From NCBI GenBank assembly GCA_963734275.1, contig CAVTGO010000010.1, positions 62,001 to 126,000 of the forward strand: DNA of 64,000 nucleotides, written 5' to 3'. The translations under genes and the position numbers were made by a program. Shown here in pieces: positions 32,762 to 40,618 of this stretch (its first letter is position 1; each line of letters begins with the position of its first letter). The notes beneath the pieces are model-generated. The model worked only from the letters and a program-made list of their open reading frames with translations. It was not told the DNA's origin and searched no databases. This stretch comes from CAVTGO01 sp963734275 (GTDB lineage: Bacteria > Actinomycetota > UBA4738 > HRBIN12).

Positions 32762-34687
32762 TCAGCCCCCGAAGGAGCGCTGTTGGAGCGAGCGTGTCGC
32801 ATCCTCCTCGACGAGCGCGGCGACGAACGCGTCGAACCCGACGCCCTCGGTCTCGGTCCCCGACCGGTCGCGCACCGTAACCTCCCCGGACTCGATCTCC
32901 TTGTCGCCGATCACCAACACGTAGGGAGCCTTGACGAGCTGCGCCGCCCGGACCTTCTTGCCGACGGTCTCGCCGCTCTCGTCCACGTCCGGGCGCAGGC
33001 CTGCGGCCTTGAGGCGCGCCGCGAGTTCGCGCGCGTGCTCGACGTGGCGGTCGGCCACCGGGACCAGCCGGACCTGCTCGGGCGAGAGCCACAGCGGGAA
33101 CGCGCCCGCGTAGTGCTCGATCAGGACGCCGCTGAAGCGCTCGAGCGAGCCGAGGATCGCACGGTGGATCATGACGGGTCGATGCCGTTCGTTGTCGTCG
33201 CCGACGTATTCCATCTCGAACCGGTCGGGCAGCGCGAAGTCGCACTGGACGGTGGTCAGCTGCCAGAGGCGGCCGATGGCGTCACGGAAATGGAAGTCCA
33301 CCTTCGGGCCGTAGAACGCTCCCTCGCCCTCCGCGACCTCGTATGCGAGCCCGCTCTTCTCGAGCGCGTTCGTGAGCGCCTCGATCGCCTTGGTCCACAT
33401 CGCCTCGTCGCCGATCGCGAGTCCGGGCTTCGTCGACAGGTTCACGAGCGGATCCTCGAACCCGAACGTCCCGTGGATCTCGAGCGTCAGCTCGAACACG
33501 GCGAGGATCTCGTCGATGAGCTGATCCTCGGTGCAGATGACGTGCGAATCGTCCTGCGTCATCCCGCGAGCGCGCAGCATGCCGTGCAGCGTTCCGGCCC
33601 GCTCGTAGCGGTACACGGTGCCGAGCTCCGACAGGCGCATCGGTAGATCGCGGTAGGAGCGGGTCTGCGACTTGAAGATCAGCACGTGGAACGGGCAGTT
33701 CATCGGCTTGACGAAGTACGAGGCCTCGTCGCGCGTCATCTCGGGATACATGTTGTCCACGTACTTCGCCGTGTGCCCCGAGGTATCCCACAGCACCCGG
33801 CGAGCGACGTGCGGCGACTGCACGAGGTCGTAGCCGCGATCCAGGTGCAGGTCGCGGACGTAGTCCTCGAGTTGCTTGCGGAACAGCCCTCCCTTCGGAT
33901 GCCAGACCGCGAGACCGGGTCCGAGCTCCTCGGGGAAGGAGAACAGGTCGAGCTCGCGGCCGAGTTTGCGATGGTCGCGCTTCTCCGCCTCCTGGAGGCG
34001 ATGCAGGTAGGCGCGGAGCTCCTTCGGCGTCGCCCACGCGGTCCCGTAGATCCGCGTGAGCATCGGGCGGGTCTCGTCGGCGCGCCAGTACGCGCCCGCG
34101 AGCTTCATGAGCTTGAACGCCCCGAGGCGCCCGGTGGAGGGGACGTGCGGCCCGAGGCACAGATCGGCCCATCCGTCGTTGCGGTAGACGGTCACGGTGT
34201 CGCCCGAACCGACCTCGCCCTCCTCGAGCGTTTCGATGATCTCGCGCTTGTACGGCTGGTCGGCGAAGCGCTCGAGTGCGTCGGCCCGCGGGAGCTCCTC
34301 GCGGACGAAGGGCTGGTCCTCGGCCGCGATCTCGCGCATCCGGGCCTCCACCCGTTCGAGGTCGGCCTCCCCGATCGGCCCGGGGATCTGGAGGTCGTAG
34401 TAGAAGCCGTCCTCGACGGCGGGACCGATCGCGTACTTGGTCCCCGGCCACAGGTCACAGACCGCTTGTGCCATCACGTGCGCCGACGAGTGCCGGAGCA
34501 CATGGACCCCGTCCGCGTCGCTGGGCGCGACGGTCACGGCTCTCCCGTCGCGGGTCGGGACGAACGAGAGGTCGACGAGCTCTCCGTCGAACCGTGCGGC
34601 GATCGCCGCGGGGGGCAGCACCGAGCCGACCGGCTCCCCCTCGGGAAGCTCGGTCGTCGAGCCGTCGGCGAGCTCGATCCGGGGCAT
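32762..34687 (-). CDS. thrS: Threonyl-tRNA synthetase
   Basis: 641 residues. N-terminal TGS domain (MPRIELADGSTTELPEG), the editing domain with RHSSAHVMAQAV (HxxxH) and the later Cys-His ligands, class II core with motif 1, the zinc ligand Cys in MNCPFHVLIF, motif 2 YRYERAGTLHGMLRARGMTQDD, motif 3 HRAILGSLERFSGVLIEHY, then the anticodon-binding domain. ATG 34687; TATCAT nine bases before it suggests a leader of only two or three bases. First gene of thrS-HIT-hydrolase-hydrolase; divergent from a small membrane-protein gene 34 bases away. Confidence 0.96.
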   Translation of the reverse strand: MPRIELADGSTTELPEGEPVGSVLPPAAIAARFDGELVDLSFVPTRDGRAVTVAPSDADGVHVLRHSSAHVMAQAVCDLWPGTKYAIGPAVEDGFYYDLQIPGPIGEADLERVEARMREIAAEDQPFVREELPRADALERFADQPYKREIIETLEEGEVGSGDTVTVYRNDGWADLCLGPHVPSTGRLGAFKLMKLAGAYWRADETRPMLTRIYGTAWATPKELRAYLHRLQEAEKRDHRKLGRELDLFSFPEELGPGLAVWHPKGGLFRKQLEDYVRDLHLDRGYDLVQSPHVARRVLWDTSGHTAKYVDNMYPEMTRDEASYFVKPMNCPFHVLIFKSQTRSYRDLPMRLSELGTVYRYERAGTLHGMLRARGMTQDDSHVICTEDQLIDEILAVFELTLEIHGTFGFEDPLVNLSTKPGLAIGDEAMWTKAIEALTNALEKSGLAYEVAEGEGAFYGPKVDFHFRDAIGRLWQLTTVQCDFALPDRFEMEYVGDDNERHRPVMIHRAILGSLERFSGVLIEHYAGAFPLWLSPEQVRLVPVADRHVEHARELAARLKAAGLRPDVDESGETVGKKVRAAQLVKAPYVLVIGDKEIESGEVTVRDRSGTETEGVGFDAFVAALVEEDATRSLQQRSFGG

Positions 34688-34721
34688 GGAGCGGCCATGA
34701 TATCGGTCGTATCCTGCGGTC

Positions 34722-35027
34722 ATGGGCAGGGGGCACCCGAGGATCGCGGCGTCCGAGCTGAACCTGGACCGCAGCCTGCGGCCGCGCGATCGACTCGTGG
34801 TCGAACGACGCGCGGGACACACCGACGAGTGGACGACCGTCGGCCGGTTCGATGCGGCATCGGAGGCGGCCCGGCGTATCGACGAAGAGGTCGGGCTCGG
34901 GCACGGTGCGCCCGCCGACTACCGCGTGCGCGTCAGCAGCCCTCGCTGGGTCCGGCCGGCCGCGCTCGCGGCGTTCGTCGTGGTCGGCATCTTCGTCGCG
35001 ATCGCCGTCGTCCTGATCTGGACCTAA
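34722..35027 (+). CDS. Small protein with C-terminal membrane helix, unknown function
   Basis: 101 residues: about 75 charged residues (RDRLVVERRAGHTDEWTTVGRF, then FDAASEAARRIDEEVGLG) followed by one membrane helix at 80-99 (ALAAFVVVGIFVAIAVVLIW), so a tail-anchored topology. I recognise no family. TATCCT at 34710-34715 is exactly six bases before ATG 34722, a leaderless start that supports the gene. Divergent from thrS and convergent with the ABC permease, ending three bases from it. Confidence 0.6.
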   Translation: MGRGHPRIAASELNLDRSLRPRDRLVVERRAGHTDEWTTVGRFDAASEAARRIDEEVGLGHGAPADYRVRVSSPRWVRPAALAAFVVVGIFVAIAVVLIWT

Positions 35028-35030
35028 CCC

Positions 35031-37565
35031 CTACTCGTAGCTGATGGCCTCCAGCACGTTGAGCTTCGCCGCGCGGCGCGCCGGGAGGATCGCCGCCAGC
35101 ACGCCGGCCACGGCGGCGAACACGACGTAGAAGGCGATCTGCCCCGTCGGGATGCCGAGCTCCGTGAACCCCTGCGGCGCGAGGGCCTGCTGGAGGGCCC
35201 ACCCGAACGCGATCCCGATCACCACTCCGAACAGGGCGCCCATCACCGATATCAGCACGGCCTCCCACCGCACCATGGCCCGCGTCTGCCTCCGGGACAT
35301 GCCCACCGCGCGCAGTAACCCGAGCTCGCGTGTCCGCTCGTAGATCGAGAGGCTGAGCGTGTTCACGATGCCGAAGATCGCGATGATCACGGCCATCATC
35401 AGTAGCCCGGTGATCAGGTTCAGGATCTGGTTCACGAACTGCGCCTGTCGATCGCGGAACGCGGCCTGGTCCTCGACCTCGACGTTGGGGAACTCCTCGA
35501 GCGCGGCCCCCAGATCGCGTTGGACCGTCTCCACGTCCTGGCCGTCGGCCACCGAGATCATGGCGAACAGGTCGAGCTGCTGCGGCACGTTGGCCTCGTA
35601 GGTCTCGAGCGAGATCGCGTAGTCGTCGATCAGGCCCTTCTCGCCGTAGATCCCGACGAGCGTGAACGGCTGCTCCCCCGTGCTGGCGAACGTCAGCGAG
35701 ATGCTCTCCCCCACCGTCCACCCGTTGTCCGCGGCGACGTCCTCGAACACGAGGACCGTCCCCGGCTCCGACAGGTCCGAGACCGAGCCCGCCTGCAGGT
35801 CGATCTCGGTCACCTGCTCGAGGGTGGTGTGGTCGATCCCCGTGATGAAGGCCGTCTTCCCGTTCACCTGAACGCCGGTCTGACGGAGTTCGCACACCGC
35901 GGCGACGCCGGGAACCTCGCGCATCGCGTCGGCGGCCGCCGGGCCGAATCCCGTGAAGCTCGGCGACGTGGCGATGAAGTCCGCCTTCAGGGTCCGCTCG
36001 AGGGTCGAGGCGACCGAGGCCTTCGCCGACGCGCCGAAGACGGCCACGAACACGACGAGCCCGAGGCCGATCATCAGCGCCGAGGCGGTGGCGGCGGTCC
36101 GGCGCGGGTTCCGCATCGCGTTCTCCTGACCGAGCCGCCCGGCGATGCCCGTCCGTCGCACGGGCGAGCCGAGCGCGCGAGCGGTCGGCCGCGCGATGAA
36201 CGGCGTGAGCATCGCCACCCCGATGAACGTGAGCGCGACGCCGAGCCCGACGAGCGACAGGGCGTCCTCCGGCGATCCGAAGAGGCCGTAGAGCAAGGGT
36301 GCTAGGCCGAGGAACAGGACGATGGAACCGGTGATCAGCCGGAAGCGCAGCGAGCGGCCGCCCGTGTCCGTGGCCTCTCGGAGCGCCTGGATCGGCGCGA
36401 CGCGGCCGGCGCGGCGGGCCGGGAACACGGACGCGAGCACCGTGACGAGCGTGCCGACGACGAGCGACACGACGATCGTTCGGGCCTGGATCGTGGTGCC
36501 GGTCGAGGGCAGATCGATGCCGGTGGCCGCCAGGAGGGCCTTGAGGCCGACCGCGATCAGGACGCCGACCCCGACGCCCACGACCGACGCGACGATGCCC
36601 ACCAGGAAGGCCTCGACCAGGACGGACCTGCGGACCTGCCGTCGGGTCGCCCCGAGGGCCCGCAGGAGGGCCAGCTCGCGCGTGCGCTGCGCCACGATGA
36701 TCGAGAACGTGTTGAAGATGATGAAGGCGCCCACGAACAGCGCGACGTACGCGAACACGAGCAGCGCCGTCTGCACGAACCCCAGCGACTGGCGGACCTG
36801 TTCCTGCGCCTCCTGGGTCGCGGCCGCCGCCGTGATCGCCTCGACCTGTTCGGGGAGCACGCCCTGGACCCGGTCCCGGATGGCGGTGGCCGGAACGCCC
36901 TCCTCGGCCCGAACGTAGATGGTGTCGACCTCGCCCTCGCGCCCGAGGACCTGCTGGGCGGTCTCGAGGTCGAAGAGCGCGAACGTCGCCCCGCCGAGGC
37001 TGTCCACCTCGCCGAACCCCGCCAGCCCGGCGACCTCGAACTCCTGCGTGCTCTCCTCGAACAGGAACTGGATCCGGTCCCCGACCCCGATCGAGTACCG
37101 CTCCGCCGTGCCGGCGTCGATCGCAACCTGACCGGGTCCGGCCGGGATCGCCCCGTCCTTCAGTGTGAACCCGCCGAACTCGCTGAAGGACGCCCCGAAC
37201 GTCGGGGGCCCAAACCCGCCGATCACGTTTCCGGTGGCGGGGTCGACGAGCTGCGCGAACCCCAGCACGTCGCCCGCCGCCTCGGCGACGCCGTCGACCG
37301 CCCTGATCTCGTCCACGACGGTCTCGGGCAGCGGCTGGCGCTCCTCGGAGCCCGGGCCGTTGGGGGACTCGAACGCCTGCTCGCCCCTCACGATCACGTC
37401 GACGCCGATGTTGCTGGATTCGATCAGCTGGTTGAACGCCTTGGTCATCGTGTCCGTGAGGACGTACGTGCCGGCCATGAAGCCGACGCCGAGGACCACC
37501 GACAACGCCGTGAGGAGCAGGCGGACCTTGCGGGCCAACAGGCTCCGCCACGCCGCGCGGAACAC
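35031..37565 (-). CDS. ABC transporter permease, FtsX/MacB type
   Basis: 844 residues with two FtsX permease domains, each with an N-terminal helix, a large extracytoplasmic MacB-like domain and three more helices; about ten helices in all, including a mid-protein pair. Recognisable pieces: RAAWRSLLARKVRLLLTALSVVLGV at the start, QRTRELALLRALGATRRQVRRSV and YERTRELGLLRAVGMSRRQTRAMV as the coupling segments of the two halves, and PARRAAKLNVLEAISYE at the end. Mechanotransmission-type exporter of unknown substrate. Directly follows its ATPase gene with no gap. Confidence 0.92.
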   Translation of the reverse strand: MFRAAWRSLLARKVRLLLTALSVVLGVGFMAGTYVLTDTMTKAFNQLIESSNIGVDVIVRGEQAFESPNGPGSEERQPLPETVVDEIRAVDGVAEAAGDVLGFAQLVDPATGNVIGGFGPPTFGASFSEFGGFTLKDGAIPAGPGQVAIDAGTAERYSIGVGDRIQFLFEESTQEFEVAGLAGFGEVDSLGGATFALFDLETAQQVLGREGEVDTIYVRAEEGVPATAIRDRVQGVLPEQVEAITAAAATQEAQEQVRQSLGFVQTALLVFAYVALFVGAFIIFNTFSIIVAQRTRELALLRALGATRRQVRRSVLVEAFLVGIVASVVGVGVGVLIAVGLKALLAATGIDLPSTGTTIQARTIVVSLVVGTLVTVLASVFPARRAGRVAPIQALREATDTGGRSLRFRLITGSIVLFLGLAPLLYGLFGSPEDALSLVGLGVALTFIGVAMLTPFIARPTARALGSPVRRTGIAGRLGQENAMRNPRRTAATASALMIGLGLVVFVAVFGASAKASVASTLERTLKADFIATSPSFTGFGPAAADAMREVPGVAAVCELRQTGVQVNGKTAFITGIDHTTLEQVTEIDLQAGSVSDLSEPGTVLVFEDVAADNGWTVGESISLTFASTGEQPFTLVGIYGEKGLIDDYAISLETYEANVPQQLDLFAMISVADGQDVETVQRDLGAALEEFPNVEVEDQAAFRDRQAQFVNQILNLITGLLMMAVIIAIFGIVNTLSLSIYERTRELGLLRAVGMSRRQTRAMVRWEAVLISVMGALFGVVIGIAFGWALQQALAPQGFTELGIPTGQIAFYVVFAAVAGVLAAILPARRAAKLNVLEAISYE

Positions 37566-38321
37566 CTAGCCCTCCAGGGCCTTCAGGCGATCGAGGATGC
37601 GTTCGGTGGTCGGCTCGAGCATCTCGTCCACGACGCGGCCGTCCGCCAGGAACACGATCCGGTCGGCGAAGCTCGCGGCCGAGGCGTCGTGCGTGACCAT
37701 GACGATCGTCTGGCCGTGATCCTTCACGGCGCTCCGCAGGAACGTGAGGAGCTCGTGTCCGGAGCGGGAGTCGAGGTTCCCGGTCGGCTCGTCCGCGTAG
37801 ACGATGTCGGGCCGGCTCACGAGGGCTCTCGCCCCGGCGACTCGCTGCTGCTGCCCACCCGACAGCTCGCTCGGGCGGTGCGTGAGCCGGTCGCGCAGGC
37901 CGATGGTGTCGACGACCGTGTCGAACCAGGCGGGGTCGGGGTCCTCGCCCGCGATGTCGAGCGGAAGCGTGATGTTCTCCGCCGCCGTCAGCGTGGGTAC
38001 CAGGTTGAACGCCTGGAAGACGAAGCCGACCTTCTCCCGCCGAAGCAGCGTCAGCTGCTTCTCCGACAGGCTGGTCAGGTCGATGTCGCCGATGAACACG
38101 CGTCCCGAGGTCGGCGCGTCGAGCCCGGCGGCGCAGTGCAGCAGCGTCGACTTGCCCGAGCCCGAGGGACCCATGATCGCCGTGAACCGCCCCGCTTCGA
38201 ACCCGACGGTGACGCCGTCGAGCGCGCGGACCTCGGCGTCACCCGAGCCGTAGACCTTCGTCAGGTCCTCGGTGCGAGCCGCAGCCTCCGGCGACGCGGA
38301 TGCAGCCTCCATCGCGGGCAT
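37566..38321 (-). CDS. ABC transporter ATP-binding protein, LolD/MacB type
   Basis: 251 residues. Walker A GPSGSGKST, Q-loop FVFQAFNLVPTLTA, signature LSGGQQQRVAGARAL, Walker B IVYADEPTGNLDS, H-loop MVTHDASAA. DPxPAW-like insertion after the Q-loop aside, it matches the ATPases that pair with FtsX-type permeases. ATG 38321 is preceded by GAGGAGG; a second ATG at 38312 is possible. Forms a two-gene operon with the permease. Confidence 0.94.
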   Translation of the reverse strand: MPAMEAASASPEAAARTEDLTKVYGSGDAEVRALDGVTVGFEAGRFTAIMGPSGSGKSTLLHCAAGLDAPTSGRVFIGDIDLTSLSEKQLTLLRREKVGFVFQAFNLVPTLTAAENITLPLDIAGEDPDPAWFDTVVDTIGLRDRLTHRPSELSGGQQQRVAGARALVSRPDIVYADEPTGNLDSRSGHELLTFLRSAVKDHGQTIVMVTHDASAASFADRIVFLADGRVVDEMLEPTTERILDRLKALEG

Positions 38322-38428
38322 CGGGCCTCCTCGGAGCAGTCGGGGGCACCCAGGCTACGGGAGGGCCCGGGCGCCGACACGCGACCGCCCCCGCTCGCGG
38401 CGGGGGCGGGGCGGCGGTTCCGTCCGAT

Positions 38429-38731
38429 CTACTTCTGTGCCTTGGACAGGCGCGACTGCAGCTCGTCCTTGGACTTCTCGTTGGCCGCCGCGAGGTCGGC
38501 GGCGGCCGGGTTCGGGTTCGCCGCCGCGGGCGCGGGAGCCGGGGCCGGGGCCGGCCTGCTCCCGCCCGAGATCATCTCGGCGGCGAGCAGCGTCGCGGTG
38601 CCGAGCGCGATCAGCTCCTCCAGCTCGCGGGCGCGCTGGCGGGTCCGCGCGAGCTCGGTCTCGGCCTCGGCCAGTCCGGCCTCGATCTCGGTGCGGGAAG
38701 ACATCAGGCTCTGCTTCAGGCGATCCGACAC
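38429..38731 (-). CDS. Small coiled-coil, Ala/Pro-rich protein
   Basis: 100 residues from GTG 38731, which has an excellent AAGGAGGG site seven bases upstream. SDRLKQSLMSSRTEIEAGLA and ETELARTRQRARELEELIAL form a likely coiled coil; a short hydrophobic patch (LGTATLLAAEMI) and an Ala-Pro linker follow; the C terminus is charged (ANEKSKDELQSRLSKAQK). No family recognised. The ribosome site and codon use support it. It lies between the ABC operon and a tRNA gene. Confidence 0.6.
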   Translation of the reverse strand: MSDRLKQSLMSSRTEIEAGLAEAETELARTRQRARELEELIALGTATLLAAEMISGGSRPAPAPAPAPAAANPNPAAADLAAANEKSKDELQSRLSKAQK

Positions 38732-38828
38732 AGCGTCCCTCCTTGGTTCGGCCAACCCTCGCACACCGTCGGACCGGCTGTAAACCGGTCCCGGCGTCGG
38801 TCTCGGGGGCGGGGGAACTCGCCTCCGT

Positions 38829-38900
38829 GGGCGCGGCAGGTTTTGAACCTGCGGCCTCTCGCGTGTGAGGCGAGCGCTCTCCCACTGAGCTACGCGCCCG
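38829..38900 (-). tRNA. tRNA-Val (anticodon CAC)
   Basis: A complete 72-base cloverleaf on the minus strand: acceptor GGGCGCG/CGCGCCC with discriminator A, D-arm GCTC/GAGC, anticodon stem CTCGC/GCGAG with loop CTCACAC (anticodon CAC, reading GTG), T-arm GCAGG/CCTGC with TTCAAAA loop. The 3' CCA is not encoded. Confidence 0.95.
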
Positions 38901-38959
38901 GGTCCGCAAGGGTAGCACTCGTGTCGGAGCCCCGAGGCGGAGGCCGCTCCGGAATAGGA

Positions 38960-38992
38960 GACGGCGGCGCGTGCCCGCGTCGCGCCGCCGTC
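38960..38992. terminator. Strong GC hairpin
   Basis: Perfect 12-base-pair stem (GACGGCGGCGCG / CGCGCCGCCGTC) with a nine-base loop, in the 276-base gap between tRNA-Val and the secreted-protein gene. No run of T follows, so a rho-independent terminator of the weak actinobacterial type, or a structural element, is the best reading. Confidence 0.5.
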
Positions 38993-39121
38993 CATCGCCG
39001 AGCCTCTCTAGAGCGCCCGACGTTCGAGTGTGGCACCTGCAAGGACCGCGGCGCAAGCCCGATCTGAGCCTGAGGCTTCGCGAGGAGGCAACTCAGGCGG
39101 GCGGTCGAACCAACATGAACG

Positions 39122-39148
39122 GGGAGCCGAGCGTGGTGCTCGGCTCCC
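39122..39148. terminator. Inverted repeat downstream of the secreted-protein gene
   Basis: Perfect 11-base-pair stem (GGGAGCCGAGC / GCTCGGCTCCC) with a five-base loop, 28 bases after the stop codon of the leftward gene at 39177. Well placed to terminate it, although there is no T-run on either strand. Confidence 0.6.
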
Positions 39149-39176
39149 TGTTCACATCCTTCAGGCGCTGACCGAC

Positions 39177-39653
39177 CTACAGGTTGAAGTTCGCCGTCAG
39201 GACCGTTACCCCACCTTGCACCACGGTGATGGTCGCGGACGTGAACGCGAGATCAGTGATCTGCGCCGTCCACTGGTTGTTCGGACACCCTGCCTGCGCA
39301 GGCGTCGGCTGGGCCGGCGGCGACGTCGTCACGTTGAACGAGAGGTTCCCGTTCTTCACTTCGCTCGCCGGGATCGACTGCGACCCGGTGACGGTGACCT
39401 CGGCCGGATTCTGACCCGGCGCCTGGTTCCCGCCCGGATTGGTGCAGGTCGTCGTCGGGTCGGCCGTGGCCGTCAGCGAGATGAGGACGTCTCCGTTGCC
39501 GAGCCCGGTCAGGGATCCCACCACATTGAGCGTGAGACCCAGATCGGTGAACCTCGGTGCTGGCTTCTTGAAGTGCACGTTCGCGGCCATGGCCGGCTGT
39601 GCTACCAGGCCGATCACCGCGAATGCGATGAACGCCATCGCGAACTTCCGCAT
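39177..39653 (-). CDS. Small secreted protein, unknown function
   Basis: 158 residues with a clear Sec signal peptide (MRKFAMAFIAFAVIGLVAQ, cleavage after PAMA-A about residue 23). The mature part is Thr/Asn/Pro-rich and probably all beta (LGLTLNVVGSLTGLGNGDVL, ATITVVQGGVTVLTANFNL), with two cysteines (C-TNPGG and AGC-PNNQW) that may pair. I recognise no named family. The GAAGGGAG site lies before ATG 39653. The upstream leader is unusually structured (see 39726-39746). Confidence 0.75.
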   Translation of the reverse strand: MRKFAMAFIAFAVIGLVAQPAMAANVHFKKPAPRFTDLGLTLNVVGSLTGLGNGDVLISLTATADPTTTCTNPGGNQAPGQNPAEVTVTGSQSIPASEVKNGNLSFNVTTSPPAQPTPAQAGCPNNQWTAQITDLAFTSATITVVQGGVTVLTANFNL

Positions 39654-39725
39654 ATCGGACTCCCTTCCCTTGCATCGGAGCTTGCCGGGGTCCGGAGGGT
39701 CTGGGGGGAAGACTCACCTCCTTGC

Positions 39726-39746
39726 GGCGGGGATGACTCCCCTGCC
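39726..39746 (-). promoter_or_regulatory. Hairpin plus anti-Shine-Dalgarno-like element in a long 5' leader
   Basis: On the minus strand a GGCAGGGG / CCCCGCC hairpin (six-base loop, one bulged A) is followed directly by GCAAGGAGGTGAG, a near-perfect 16S anti-SD complement with no suitable start codon at the right distance. This lies 73 or more bases before the secreted-protein ATG; a TATAAG hexamer about 30 bases further upstream may be the promoter. The layout suggests a regulated leader, but I cannot match a known riboswitch. Confidence 0.3.
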
Positions 39747-39873
39747 TCGGTCAAGCTACCTAGACCTTATAGCTTATCCGGGAGTAACCCGTTGCTGGAG
39801 CACGCAACCCCTGGATGGCCGAACGGCTCTCCTCATTTCAGGCTAGTCGGACGAGGAGGGGCTGGGAACCGAG

Positions 39874-40605
39874 CTAGCCCCACTCCACCGTCACGACCTC
39901 GACCGGTTCGGACGTGCCGCGGAGGCTGACCGTCCGAGGTTCCGACGTGGGGAACCTCGAGCCCGCGGCCGTGTCTTTGCTCGCGATGATCTCGCTCCCC
40001 TCGGCGAGCCCGGCGATGCGGCTCGCCTCGTGCACGCCCCTGCCCGAGAAGTTCCGGCCCAACTGCGTGGCGCCCGTCGCGTGGACCCCGATGCGCACCT
40101 TCGGCGCGAACCCGTGCAGCCGCCGATGCTCATCGAGTCGTCGTTGGATCGCGACCGCGCACGCGAGCGCCTCCTCGGGCGAGTCGAAGCCGACGAAGAA
40201 GCCGTCGCCGGTCGCGACGACCTCGTCGCCCTTGTGTTCGGCGAACAGCGAGCGGAGCGTCTCGTCGTGCCAGCGGAGCAGACCTTGCCACGCCTCATCG
40301 CCGAGCGCCTCCACGAGGTTGGTCGACCTCTCGATGTCGGTGAACATGAAGGTCTTCTCGACGCGACGAGGAGCCTCTTTCCCGCGCAGCTGCCACGGCA
40401 GGAGCTCCTCCACCTCCTCGACCACGATCGCCGCCGTGGGGCAGGCCAGCGCCGCTTCGCGCAGGAGCTCATCCTCGACGCTCGACGGATCGATCACGCC
40501 GGCCTTCGAGAAGTCCCCTTCGTACCAGTCGAATGCCGTGGGCGCGATCGTGATACAGGTTCCCGCGCCCACGCACCGGTGCCGGTCGACCCGAGCTCGC
40601 AACAT
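39874..40605 (-). CDS. Ferredoxin-class III nucleotide cyclase fusion
   Basis: 243 residues. Residues 1-65 are a small ferredoxin: RCVGAGTC (C11, C17) and ACPTAAI (C55), the three-cysteine pattern of 3Fe-4S ferredoxins that partner P450s. Residues 83-240 are a class III adenylate/guanylate cyclase domain: metal Asp D90 in FMFTDIERSTNL and D134 in ATGDGFFVGF, with RIGVHATGA and GRGVHEASRIAG. The substrate-specifying Lys is replaced (EVVATGDG), and the transition-state Asn of VNxAxR is H192, so activity is uncertain. An iron-sulfur input on a cyclase suggests redox or oxygen sensing. Follows the LuxR/AAA regulator by 13 bases. Confidence 0.85.
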   Translation of the reverse strand: MLRARVDRHRCVGAGTCITIAPTAFDWYEGDFSKAGVIDPSSVEDELLREAALACPTAAIVVEEVEELLPWQLRGKEAPRRVEKTFMFTDIERSTNLVEALGDEAWQGLLRWHDETLRSLFAEHKGDEVVATGDGFFVGFDSPEEALACAVAIQRRLDEHRRLHGFAPKVRIGVHATGATQLGRNFSGRGVHEASRIAGLAEGSEIIASKDTAAGSRFPTSEPRTVSLRGTSEPVEVVTVEWG

Positions 40606-40618
40606 CGCTATGCCGTCC

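Noticed and set aside
34933..37551. An 872-codon frame overlapping the ABC permease on the same strand
   Set aside because: The other frame encodes an unmistakable FtsX-type permease with coupling motifs; this frame is a low-complexity Gly/Arg translation of the same bases.
39654..39800. A c-di-GMP or other known riboswitch before the secreted-protein gene
   Set aside because: GGTAGCTTGACC looked reminiscent of the GEMM 3' part, but the GCAAACC and ACGCAAAGCC core elements are absent.
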